In this document: piece by piece, positions 28,601-35,700 of the stretch
Numbering within the stretch: position 1 is the first letter of the stretch
How the letters are laid out: each line of letters starts with the position of its first letter
DNA from: an uncultured Eubacteriales bacterium
Lineage (GTDB): Bacteria; Bacillota; Clostridia; Oscillospirales; CAG-272
Length of the DNA: 64,000 bases
Reading direction: 5' to 3'
Assembly: GCA_958414825.1 (NCBI GenBank)
Contig: CATYXQ010000005.1
Coordinates: forward strand, 1 to 64,000
Notes under the pieces: generated by a model
Database searches by the model: none
Told to the model about the DNA's origin: nothing
The model's input: only the letters and a program-made list of their open reading frames with translations
Program-made: the position numbers and the translations under genes

Positions 28601-29980
28601 GACGACGGCAACAATGTCAATCACCGCATGTATGTGATCAAATGTCTTACAGACGACTTAATGGGACCGTGGGGACACCCGCTTACCAAAGAGGCAAACG
28701 TGCCAATCAAAGTAGAAAGTCCGGATAACCCCAAACTGACCAACGAAACATGGGCGGCCGGTCAAACAGGGATCCGAATAAACGGTCAATTTTACGTCAT
28801 GTGGGTCGGTGAAACCGGCCGAAACACCCCGGATTTTCATCAGACGATTAACATTGCAAAACTCTCCAATCCGTGGACAATCACCGGCTCATACGGCGTA
28901 ATCTGCGTACCGGAATATTCCTGGGAAATGGGCGGATATTCGTATAACGCCTCCACTGGTACGGGTTTACCGAAAGTCGTCGAGGGAGGCACTGCCGTAT
29001 ACGGCAGCGATGGTTCCATCTACATCGTTTACTCAGGCAGCGGATACTGGACAACCGAATATAAACTCGGACAGCTCAAATATCTCGGCGGAGATCCGCT
29101 TAACATCCATAACTGGGAAAAACTGCCCACACCGATTTTGTCAAAATCCGAAAACATCAACGGCTGCGGTCATGCGTCCTATGTAACCGATACGGACGGT
29201 CAAGGATGGATCTGCTATCATGCCTATATCGGCGCCGACACTTCAAGCGGCAGATATGCATTTGTAGAACCCTACACGGCAGACAAAAACGGCGTAGTGA
29301 TCGGCAACGGATCCAAAAAGCCAGCGGATATTGATACGGTTTATACAGTCAATCTCAATCCACGGCCGCTTGCAGAGAAAATTGACGGCTTTCATTCCAT
29401 TCTTCAAACCTCCGAAAAATTCCCTCAGATTCGCATGTATCAAGATCAATTTGCCGATATTTCCGTATCCCATTGGTCTTATGCTTTCGTGAAAAGCGCT
29501 TACGAAATCGGCCTCGCCAACGGTATCGGAGAAGGCGCATTCGGTCCGGATTCCAACTTCACCGTCGCACAGGCGCTGACCGCAGCAGCCAATATTCACA
29601 GCATCTACTACCAAAAAGAAATCCATACCGAAGACGCTGCCAATTGGTACGCGCCGTATATCGAGTACTGCATTGAAAACGGCATTATCACCGCAGATCA
29701 ATTTTCAAATTACGACGCAAATATTACCCGCGGCGATATGGCGATCGTATTTGCCGATATTCTGCCCGAAACAGAATATACCGCCCTTCGCAGCGGCACA
29801 AATCCGGATGTTTCAAGCGATATGACCTGCTACAGAGCCGTGCAAAAGCTCTATAACGCAGGCATTGTCAGCGGAGATATCGACACCGGGAACTACCGTC
29901 CCAATGACGAAATTCGACGCAGCGAAGCCTGTGTCATATTCACCCGCATTGCACTGTCCGGTACTCGCACCGCCAACTAA
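25649..29980 (+). CDS. SLH-anchored paralogue with beta-helix modules and a GH43 domain
   Basis: A 1443-residue secreted protein. A Sec signal peptide occupies about the first 35 residues (hydrophobic core LCLCMFSLCALLAFFAF, then NASAAS). Three beta-helix modules follow in the same order as in the neighbour, each opened by a SGxGNDEAAGTT-like segment. The GH43 domain begins near residue 894 (NPIRSNGADPW, Asp906). From about 1267 to the end are three S-layer homology repeats, recognised by FADISVSHWSYAFVKSAYEIGLANG, DAANWYAPYIEYCIENGII and AGIVSGDIDTGNYRPNDEI. The SLH part, absent from the neighbour, should hold the enzyme on pyruvylated cell-wall polymer. The ATG at 25649 has GAGG upstream. 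It arose by duplication, with a different way of anchoring. Confidence 0.87.
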   Translation: MNPIFKRFAKWTLCLCMFSLCALLAFFAFQINASAASTEEIVIYVDSKTGNDEAAGTTSEMPLKTLSGAIDQLKDSGGRIVVMNAYTFSSVMTEPKHTGTITITSNDNVTDYGKSGAKLIFGNTLRYILNGNTVFEDIQIEFGNTLNFIANYNRITFGTGVTTQNTGSGDGVYIVGGYQNPSNDVDITKDSHITIQSGTFFTVIGGSRHIAPGADNMAFTGTHYIDISGGIISKVYGASMERQYSNHAKITVSGGRINQLFTGGDISRRLNGNALLTLSGGTINQLHINNVIGKADVYLTGATVKKATVSYNNSEVTELARKSNKPKTLYYNALFYEPSQIGLVAPDFDTAVNITKVYAKDGANGTGASLSSPASFADAFAEAAKMGGEIAVIGAIQIHDFSEPEHSADVQITGTDQGGALIVGGIYTLNGKTTFENITLRANQCAFDAQNGYLIIQDTVAMSGKADVTGSAALYTGIFGTIGGGNANASITLDGAIADTIVGGTKSADIEIISGIVNTVKTTDSKIKRFFLNISGGNIQKLEFNNVTEELDLILYGGKIDTYILSGKCVPGTLKLNQSHYTLSDLGDAASLFSICEENVVYLANGGDGNGMTPSQPLGSLKDAYTALPNGGVVVVCGDYTVSEVFLNAANSSKITITSVYDGIDYAKSNDAKLHFQANFYCGGETEFHDITLVCEKNYGALYGNGHKLTLGKHITCEKAANINTYLSIMGGGASSISRPQTDLTISSGKWQRVRGGNATNGSKTLKVRLTVNGGEFFERLTLGGALSHNGDIHAEINGGTFYQGIFASTLDSNNLSLNSNITLTINGGTVYGTIAAASTKLGTYKGSYNVCINGGEFAHVTDFLGTEDLNGGMTSTLYYASDIDIRENETGSMSFTNPIRSNGADPWLFFHDGNYYYIATTGSQLKLYKAANIGDLKYDPGKLIYKPAEGTMWSKSLWSPEIHYFGPEDFGEEYAGWYCFIACDDGNNVNHRMYVIKCLTDDLMGPWGHPLTKEANVPIKVESPDNPKLTNETWAAGQTGIRINGQFYVMWVGETGRNTPDFHQTINIAKLSNPWTITGSYGVICVPEYSWEMGGYSYNASTGTGLPKVVEGGTAVYGSDGSIYIVYSGSGYWTTEYKLGQLKYLGGDPLNIHNWEKLPTPILSKSENINGCGHASYVTDTDGQGWICYHAYIGADTSSGRYAFVEPYTADKNGVVIGNGSKKPADIDTVYTVNLNPRPLAEKIDGFHSILQTSEKFPQIRMYQDQFADISVSHWSYAFVKSAYEIGLANGIGEGAFGPDSNFTVAQALTAAANIHSIYYQKEIHTEDAANWYAPYIEYCIENGIITADQFSNYDANITRGDMAIVFADILPETEYTALRSGTNPDVSSDMTCYRAVQKLYNAGIVSGDIDTGNYRPNDEIRRSEACVIFTRIALSGTRTAN

Positions 29981-29995
29981 ACATCGTTCCAGCTG

Positions 29996-30040
29996 AAAAG
30001 AGAGCGCGTGCTTTTATGAAAAAACACGCGCTCTCTTTTT
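29996..30040 (+). terminator. intrinsic terminator after the SLH GH43 gene
   Basis: AGAGAGCGCGTG (29999-30010) pairs with CACGCGCTCTCT, followed by five T; the upstream A-run makes it workable in both directions. Confidence 0.88.
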
Positions 30041-30245
30041 CATATTTTCCCTTCAATAATGAAATGCCGGTTCCAATACTCCGTATATACGCGATCCGTA
30101 TCTCCGTTAAATTTATAAGTTTACGAGCCGCCAATCGCTTTTTGCAGTGATGTAACCTATAAAAACGTATCATTTCACGCAACAAAATGTTTTACTCTTT
30201 CTATTCTTGCGGCACTCTACATTTTATTGACCGGTATCATGCAGC

Positions 30246-30420
30246 AGATTAATATGTCTTGCGACCGATACCGAAAACAAAATCGTTTATGTCTACTCGT
30301 CTGTCGAGAACAATCAGGCAAACGGGTACTTAAATTACAAAAGCCAACTCAAATATCTCGGCGAAAATCCGATAAATCATAGCGGTTGGCCGAAACGCAT
30401 ATGCGCCCGGATGTTTCTTT
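30246..30420 (+). pseudogene. decayed fragment of a third GH43-domain paralogue
   Basis: Translation from 30261 reads ATDTENKIVYVYSSVENNQ, then YLNYKSQLKYLGENPIN (30327-30377). The second part aligns with YKLGQLKYLGGDPLNIHNW in the GH43 domains of both large neighbours, and the first with their DGSIYIVYSGSG. The frame stops at 30450 and has no start codon, signal peptide or upstream domain. I see this as the remnant of a third copy lost by deletion. The flanks 30041-30245 contain no other feature that I can support. Confidence 0.6.
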
Positions 30421-30426
30421 GCATAT

Positions 30427-31260
30427 TCAATCGACGGTATTTTTTATAGGCTCTACCGGAATCTGAATTTCCGTCGTATAATCTTTCGGATCTTTTGTCG
30501 TGAGCGAATCCAACACACAATACTCATAGGCGGCGCCCGACGGAGCATAACCCGCTTGATTCAGATTTTCCAGCAATCGGCGATACGTTCGTCCAATCTG
30601 TGCATACGCCCCAACGTGATATCCGCGGTAATACTGTCCCGCAGGCTTCACAAAAAGCGCCTCGACGCCATTCGGAGCATCCAACGGCAAAAAAGCAAAA
30701 TCAAAACGGATAAAATCCCCGCGCAACAAATTTTCTTTCAAAATTGCATCACCGATCTGATAAAAATGCGCATATCCGTTTGCGGTCGCACGTATAAGCA
30801 AACGTTTAACCGCCATATCCACCTCCAGCAATCCATGAGGAGGAACGGTTTTTTCAATTGCAAAATAAGCCTGCTCGCATCGAATCAATCCGTCCTCTGA
30901 CGGACCGGTTTCAAGGAAACGCTCCATCATCTCAACTTTATGCGAAAGACGCCGCTCAACCCGCTGCCAATGCCGAAGCCGCTCTTGCAAAACGTCTCTC
31001 TGCTCCCGAATCGCCGTCAATGTATTTTCTCCGGTGCGGCTCTGCATATGCGCGCGGATTTCGGACAGAGAAAACCCCATATCCCGCAGCAATAAAATAC
31101 TGTCAAGCTGTTCCAACTGTTCCGCAGTATAATACCGGTATCCGTTTCGCGGATCTACGATACTCGGCTTAAATACATTTTCCCGGTCATAAAAAATCAG
31201 CATCTGCTTGGAAATGCCATTCAGTTTGGCCATTTCTCCCACAGTAAATCGTACATCCAC
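30427..31260 (-). CDS. MerR-family transcriptional regulator with effector-binding domain
   Basis: A 277-residue protein. The N-terminal winged-helix reads VRFTVGEMAKLNGISKQMLIFYDRENVF and RNGYRYYTAEQLEQLDSILLLRDMGFSLSEIR, followed by a coiled-coil stretch (LTAIREQRDVLQERLRHWQRVERRLSHKVEMMERF) and a C-terminal domain of the GyrI-like small-molecule-binding type. The start is a GTG at 31260 with a strong GGAGG upstream; a longer frame from 31395 would cross the divergent promoter. It is transcribed away from a YitT-type gene whose promoter has the 19-bp spacer typical of MerR-activated promoters. The inducer is unknown. Confidence 0.87.
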   Translation of the reverse strand: MDVRFTVGEMAKLNGISKQMLIFYDRENVFKPSIVDPRNGYRYYTAEQLEQLDSILLLRDMGFSLSEIRAHMQSRTGENTLTAIREQRDVLQERLRHWQRVERRLSHKVEMMERFLETGPSEDGLIRCEQAYFAIEKTVPPHGLLEVDMAVKRLLIRATANGYAHFYQIGDAILKENLLRGDFIRFDFAFLPLDAPNGVEALFVKPAGQYYRGYHVGAYAQIGRTYRRLLENLNQAGYAPSGAAYEYCVLDSLTTKDPKDYTTEIQIPVEPIKNTVD

Positions 31261-31280
31261 AAAAAATTCCTCCAAAACAC

Positions 31281-31311
31281 TTGACAATATAGCTACTATA
31301 TTGTTTATACT
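31281..31311 (+). promoter_or_regulatory. MerR-type promoter with operator palindrome
   Basis: TTGACA (31281-31286) and TATACT (31306-31311) are 19 bp apart, the over-long spacing that MerR activators correct by untwisting DNA. The spacer holds a perfect inverted repeat, CAATATAG-CTA-CTATATTG (31285-31303). The site lies between the divergent MerR and YitT-type genes. Confidence 0.87.
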
Positions 31312-31350
31312 TAAAAATACAGTCAACCATAAAAGAAAGGGGCTCGCAAA

Positions 31351-32037
31351 TTGACATCCTCGAACCAATCTATCCGATTTCAACCATTCAAACACTGGCT
31401 ATTGCTTGCAACGGGTGCGGCCATACTCGCTTTCGGCATGTTCAACATCCACAGCCGAGGCCTCATTACAGAGGGCGGCGTGCTCGGTATGACGCTTCTG
31501 CTCAAACACTGGTTTCATATTACGCCGGGTATTTCCGGCTTTTGTCTGGACGCACTGTGTTATTTTTTCGGGTTCCGGTTTCTCGGACGCGCATTTTTAA
31601 AAAACGCGCTTGCCGCGAGTCTGTGTTTTTCGGTATTTTACAATCTGTTTGAACATATAGGCTATATTTTGCCTGATCTTTGTATGTATCCGCTTACAGC
31701 GGCGGTGCTCGGCAGCATCTTTGTCGGCGTAGGCGTAGGTCTTATCGTCCGCGAAGGCGGCGCCGCCGGCGGCGATGACGCTTTGGCGCTCGTGCTTTCC
31801 AAACTGCTGCACTGCAAAATCAGCCTTGCCTACTTAGCAACCGATTTAACGGTGCTTCTACTTTCTTTAAGCTACATTCCGATTCAAAATATTTTATATT
31901 CTTTGGTTACCGTCACACTCTCCTCTTTTTTGATCGGAGCGTTCCAAAAAAACGACAAGCCTTGCAAAAATCAATGCGATCAAGGTAAGACAAATCAAAC
32001 TCGCCGCCAAAAAAATGAATCCCGGCATTCGTCCTGA
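31351..32037 (+). CDS. YitT-family membrane protein
   Basis: A 228-residue membrane protein with about five to six hydrophobic helices, starting with HWLLLATGAAILAFGMFNIH. It has the family motifs GLITEGGVLGMTLLLKHW and REGGAAGGDDALALVLSKL. The tail after residue 205 is hydrophilic and basic, and the usual C-terminal DUF2179 domain is absent. The start is a TTG at 31351 with GAAAGGGG 8 nt upstream. Because the divergent MerR protein probably controls it, it may export or tolerate the compound that MerR senses; this is inference, as YitT proteins lack a proven function. Confidence 0.8.
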   Translation: MTSSNQSIRFQPFKHWLLLATGAAILAFGMFNIHSRGLITEGGVLGMTLLLKHWFHITPGISGFCLDALCYFFGFRFLGRAFLKNALAASLCFSVFYNLFEHIGYILPDLCMYPLTAAVLGSIFVGVGVGLIVREGGAAGGDDALALVLSKLLHCKISLAYLATDLTVLLLSLSYIPIQNILYSLVTVTLSSFLIGAFQKNDKPCKNQCDQGKTNQTRRQKNESRHSS

Positions 32038-32049
32038 CGCCGGGCTATG

Positions 32050-32556
32050 CTAACGCAAAAACGCACGAATCTGTTCCGCACACTCAAGATATCGTTTGTA
32101 AACATGTCCGACAAATTTACCCTGCTTATACAGTTTTTCGATTTCATCCGGAAAAACGAATTTCGCATCTACCACCTCGTTCGCCTGCAGGCGCAGCGAC
32201 AATACCTCTGCATCGGTACAAAACAAATAAAAGTCATGTAAAAATCGACCGGTACAGGAACGACCGAGCAATTGAAGCGTTTCGGGAAGCACCGAAAGTC
32301 CCGTTTCCTCAAACAATTCACGGACAGCGGCAGTACGGCTGTCTTCACCGGATTGCACCGCGCCCCCAGTAAATTCCCATTCGAGCGGATGACTTTTTTT
32401 CGGATGCCGCTGTGTAATCAAAAGCTGCCCCAAAGCGTTTACCGTACAAATATCAGCGACCAAAAGATAAGAATCAGGCGGCAGGCGACCGGTTCCGCGT
32501 ACGCACCGTTTTCCGATCCGACGCCCGTCAATATCATATAAATCAAGATATTCCAT
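32050..32556 (-). CDS. NUDIX hydrolase
   Basis: Hydrolyses a nucleoside-diphosphate-type substrate; the exact one is unknown. The 168-residue protein has a complete NUDIX box, starting GGAVQSGEDSRTAAV and ending RELFEETGL, with the metal-binding glutamates. The N-terminal YLDLYDIDGRRIGKRCVRG resembles isopentenyl-diphosphate isomerase-like NUDIX proteins. The start at 32556 has AAGGAGG; the frame extends upstream to 32718 but would run through the promoter. The gene converges on the YitT-type gene with a 12-nt gap. Confidence 0.88.
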   Translation of the reverse strand: MEYLDLYDIDGRRIGKRCVRGTGRLPPDSYLLVADICTVNALGQLLITQRHPKKSHPLEWEFTGGAVQSGEDSRTAAVRELFEETGLSVLPETLQLLGRSCTGRFLHDFYLFCTDAEVLSLRLQANEVVDAKFVFPDEIEKLYKQGKFVGHVYKRYLECAEQIRAFLR

Positions 32557-32575
32557 ATCGTTTTCCTCCTTTTTC

Positions 32576-32604
32576 AGTATACCATACCGATAAAAAAATT
32601 GCAA
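32576..32604 (-). promoter_or_regulatory. promoter for the NUDIX gene
   Basis: On the minus strand TTGCAA (32599-32604) and TATACT (32576-32581) with a 17-bp spacer, 20 bp upstream of the start codon. Confidence 0.65.
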
Positions 32605-32631
32605 GAAACGCATAAACATACGGCGAATATA

Positions 32632-32660
32632 TTGAAACCGTGCGGCTATTCTGATATAAT
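32632..32660 (+). promoter_or_regulatory. promoter for the MBL-luxS-mntP group
   Basis: TTGAAA (32632-32637) and TATAAT (32655-32660) with a 17-bp spacer, giving a leader of about 118 nt in which I see no recognised RNA element. Confidence 0.75.
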
Positions 32661-32784
32661 AGATAAAATTGCTTGTGACCCCGGCGATTTTTTGTAAAAT
32701 TCCCGGACGCCGATCCACACAATACCGGCTCCGGACAAAAAAGGCAAAATCATATTCTGATATTAAGCATCATGAGGAAAGCAA

Positions 32785-33666
32785 ATGTATGAACTGAAAA
32801 AAGTCGGTGGCAATACCTACTATATCGACTGCCCCTCACGGATGGGGATTTATAATTTTTCCGGAAATGAAGTCTGCTTGATTGACAGCGGAAACGATAA
32901 GGATGCGGGCAAAAAGGTTTTGAAGATTCTGGAAGAAAAAGACTGGATTCTATCCTCTGTAATCAATACGCACATACACGCCGACCATATCGGAAGCAAC
33001 AAACTTCTGCACGACCGCACCGGTTGCCGTCTGCTCTACGCCGGGTTTGACGACGCATTTATCGAACACACGATTCTAAATCCCACCATATTGTGGGGCG
33101 GTTACCCACCGCATGAAATTCGCGAAAACAAGTTTTTTATTGCGCAAAGCAGCAAGGCAGAAAGGCTGAACGCCCAAAATATGCCGACCGGCCTTGAGGC
33201 GCTGTCGCTGGACGGGCATTCCGCCTCTATGACTGCGTTCAAAACGCCGGACGACGTCTGGTTTTTAGGAGACAGCCTAACCGGCCTGAATATTATCGAA
33301 AAATACCACGTTTCCTACATCTACAATGTAAAAAACTATATCGAAAGTTTGAAAAAGGTGCGCACGCTCTCCGGACGGCTGTATATCCCCGCACATGCGG
33401 AACCGGTAGAAGACATCGTTCCTCTGGCCAATGCAAATCTTGCCAAAGTGTATGAAATCATCGAAACAATCCGCGAAATCTGCACGCATCCGCACTGCTT
33501 TGAAGATATTTTGCAGTTGATTTTCCAAAAATACAACCTGCGTATGGATTTGAATCAATATATTCTTGTCGGCGCAACGATCCGCTCCTACATTTCCTAT
33601 ATGCATGATCTGGAATACCTGCGTTTTTTCGCCAAAGACTGCAAAATCTTCTGGTCAGCTGAATAA
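32785..33666 (+). CDS. metallo-beta-lactamase-fold hydrolase
   Basis: A 293-residue cytosolic protein with the metal-binding HxHxDH motif (NTHIHADHIGSN), a second ligand region DGHSASM, the bridging Asp in FLGDSLTG and a final His in IPAHAEP. This is the full set for a two-metal MBL-fold hydrolase. It resembles glyoxalase II-like and hydroxyacylglutathione hydrolase-like proteins but is longer, with a helical C-terminal region after residue 215. The substrate cannot be read from the sequence. A GAGGAAAG site precedes the ATG. It lies 27 nt before luxS in the same transcript. Confidence 0.85.
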   Translation: MYELKKVGGNTYYIDCPSRMGIYNFSGNEVCLIDSGNDKDAGKKVLKILEEKDWILSSVINTHIHADHIGSNKLLHDRTGCRLLYAGFDDAFIEHTILNPTILWGGYPPHEIRENKFFIAQSSKAERLNAQNMPTGLEALSLDGHSASMTAFKTPDDVWFLGDSLTGLNIIEKYHVSYIYNVKNYIESLKKVRTLSGRLYIPAHAEPVEDIVPLANANLAKVYEIIETIREICTHPHCFEDILQLIFQKYNLRMDLNQYILVGATIRSYISYMHDLEYLRFFAKDCKIFWSAE

Positions 33667-33693
33667 AATATGGATTGAGAACAAGAGGTCGTT

Positions 33694-34173
33694 ATGGAAA
33701 AAATTGCAAGCTTTACGGTCAATCATCTGTCCCTTTTACCGGGGCTTTATGTATCGCGCTGTGACAAAATCGGCGCGGAAACCGTCACGACATTCGACAT
33801 GCGTATGACCCGACCGAATGCCGAACCGGTCATGGACACTGCGGCCATTCATGCCATCGAGCATCTCGGCGCCACCTTTTTGCGCAATGATCCTTTATGG
33901 AAAGACCGCACGCTGTATTTCGGTCCCATGGGCTGCCGTACCGGATTTTATATTCTGCTGTCTGGCAAACTTACGCCCTCCGACATCCACGACTGTCTGC
34001 TGCGGATGAGCGAGTTTATTTTAAATTATACAGGCGACATTCCAGGAGCCACGGCACATGACTGCGGAAATTATCTGGATATGAATCTCTCTACGGCAAA
34101 ATATTACATCCGAAAATACCGTGAAGAGGTCTTAAACGACTTTTCCGAAGAACGCCAAAAATATCCTGTGTAA
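33694..34173 (+). CDS. luxS: S-ribosylhomocysteine lyase (AI-2 synthase)
   Basis: Cleaves S-ribosylhomocysteine to homocysteine and the AI-2 precursor DPD in the activated methyl cycle. The 159-residue product has zinc ligands His53 and His57 (AAIHAIEHLGATFLR) and Cys124 (AHDCGNY), the catalytic Glu56 and Cys81 in GPMGCRTGFYI. The start ATG at 33694 follows an AACAAGAGG site. The nucleosidase gene (mtnN/pfs) that normally supplies its substrate is not nearby. Whether AI-2 acts as a signal here cannot be decided from the window. Confidence 0.97.
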   Translation: MEKIASFTVNHLSLLPGLYVSRCDKIGAETVTTFDMRMTRPNAEPVMDTAAIHAIEHLGATFLRNDPLWKDRTLYFGPMGCRTGFYILLSGKLTPSDIHDCLLRMSEFILNYTGDIPGATAHDCGNYLDMNLSTAKYYIRKYREEVLNDFSEERQKYPV

Positions 34174-34196
34174 ATTTTAAAATCTAAGGAGACCGT

Positions 34197-34760
34197 ATGA
34201 GTTGGTTTGAACTGTTTTTAACTGCGCTTGCGCTTTCCATGGACGCGTTTGCAGCGGCAGTCTGTAAAGGACTTTCCGTAAAGGTAATGCGACCCAAGCA
34301 TTTGCTGCTGACCGGCCTGTACTTCGGTGGATTTCAGGCGTTGATGCCGCTGATTGGTTATTATCTCGGCAAGCAATTTGAATCATTTGTTACAAGCTTT
34401 GATCACTGGATCGCCTTTATTCTGCTCAGTGTGATCGGATTGAATATGATTCGCGAATCGCGCGGTCCTGCCGAAGAGGTCGATTGCTCATTCGGCGCAA
34501 AATCTATGCTGCCGCTGGCAATTGCAACCAGCATCGACGCACTGGCGGTCGGAATTACGTTCGCGCTGCTCGACGATATAAAGATACTGCCCGCAGTCGG
34601 TTCTATCGGGGTAATTACCTTTGCCCTTTCTGCGCTCGGCGTCAAAGTCGGCAATGTATTCGGTGCAAAATACAAATCCCGCGCCGAACTGATCGGAGGC
34701 ATCGTACTAATCGGAATGGGACTGAAAATTCTGCTCGAGCATTTGGGAATATTCGGCTGA
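34197..34760 (+). CDS. mntP: manganese efflux protein MntP
   Basis: Exports manganese across the cytoplasmic membrane. The 187-residue product has six predicted helices in two related halves. The conserved acidic motifs are [18 protein letters not shown] in the first half and [17 protein letters not shown] in the second. A CTAAGGAG site precedes the ATG. The gap to luxS is 23 nt, so a manganese-sensing yybP-ykoY riboswitch, the usual controller, is absent. Confidence 0.94.
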   Translation: MSWFELFLTALALSMDAFAAAVCKGLSVKVMRPKHLLLTGLYFGGFQALMPLIGYYLGKQFESFVTSFDHWIAFILLSVIGLNMIRESRGPAEEVDCSFGAKSMLPLAIATSIDALAVGITFALLDDIKILPAVGSIGVITFALSALGVKVGNVFGAKYKSRAELIGGIVLIGMGLKILLEHLGIFG

Positions 34761-34775
34761 ATACATATCCAATAT

Positions 34776-34801
34776 AAAAAGGCGCCAATCGGCGCCTTTT
34801 T
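34776..34801. terminator. bidirectional terminator between mntP and the TPM operon
   Basis: GGCGCC (34781-34786) and GGCGCC (34791-34796) flank a 4-nt loop, with five A before and five T after, so it can stop transcripts from either side. Confidence 0.9.
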
Positions 34802-34815
34802 ATATATATCCTGCG

Positions 34816-35700
34816 CTAAAATGACCGTCCGCCCGCGTGACCTCCGCCGCCGGAACGCCCTCCTCCGGAATGTCCTCCGCCAAAACCGCCTCCCCTATGC
34901 GATGTGCTGTTGGTATTATTTTGAATCACAGCTACGGTGACGGTTTTATTGACAAACCGATCATCCTGCTGAGTAAGATCAAGCGCGGTATACTTTTCAA
35001 GCGGATACACGGCGCCATGCTGCTTGGTTTTATAACGACTATATACGCAGATAACCGAAATCACGGAAACGACAAACCCGATAAAGACAGACATCGGCAG
35101 CGCGTCGAGCAGACGACGGCCAACGCTTGGTTCAGCCTCATAATCAATACGGCTATAGTCGCCGTAATCCGATTCCTCCATATAATTGCCATCCGTATAG
35201 TCGGTATAACCATACTCACCGTATCCGTCGCTGCCAGGGACAAACGGATCGGCATTGGAAAAATACTCAGCAGAAAGCGAACCGAACACTTGCGCCGCCT
35301 TTGCATATTCACCGTCTGCCATATAAACCAGAACCGTGTCTAAAATATCATCACTTTCACGGTCAGAAAGCTGAAAAGCCGCTTCGCCCTCATCTCGATT
35401 ATACTGATACAGGTTGAACTCACGCGCCTGCATATCAATATCGAGCAAAATCATATCTGCCGCGTCTTTTGCGTAATCGGGCAAAGCCGACAGCATGTTT
35501 TCCGACCCATACTGTGTCACAACTACGCATAAAAGCCCGTTTTCCCGCAAAATCGCGTCAAAATCCGTTTCAAGCGTCTCCCGCTCTATATCGGTCAGCA
35601 GCTGCGCGCCGTCATATACAAACGTATATTCGGAGGCCAAAGCGCCGAATGTCAGCACGGCACAAAAAAGCAGCAAAGCTATAAACCTGAACTTTTTCAA
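34816..35700 (-). CDS. TPM-domain membrane protein, YdjH-like
   Basis: A 294-residue protein. It has an N-terminal signal sequence (FRFIALLLFCAVLTFGALA), a TPM domain of the TLP18.3/Psb32/MOLO-1 type (YVYDGAQLLTDIERETLETDF-like opening, residues about 25-150), an acidic tyrosine-rich linker, one transmembrane helix near 205-227 (MSVFIGFVVSVISVICVYS) and a C-terminal low-complexity tail of Gly, Ser, His and Arg. This matches B. subtilis YdjH in length and layout. The gene overlaps the preceding zinc-ribbon gene by 4 nt (ATGA). The likely role is envelope maintenance with its two partners. Confidence 0.8.
   Translation of the reverse strand: MKKFRFIALLLFCAVLTFGALASEYTFVYDGAQLLTDIERETLETDFDAILRENGLLCVVVTQYGSENMLSALPDYAKDAADMILLDIDMQAREFNLYQYNRDEGEAAFQLSDRESDDILDTVLVYMADGEYAKAAQVFGSLSAEYFSNADPFVPGSDGYGEYGYTDYTDGNYMEESDYGDYSRIDYEAEPSVGRRLLDALPMSVFIGFVVSVISVICVYSRYKTKQHGAVYPLEKYTALDLTQQDDRFVNKTVTVAVIQNNTNSTSHRGGGFGGGHSGGGRSGGGGHAGGRSF

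Noticed and set aside
34174..34196. Manganese-sensing yybP-ykoY riboswitch before mntP
   Set aside because: Only 23 nt separate luxS and mntP, too short for that aptamer.
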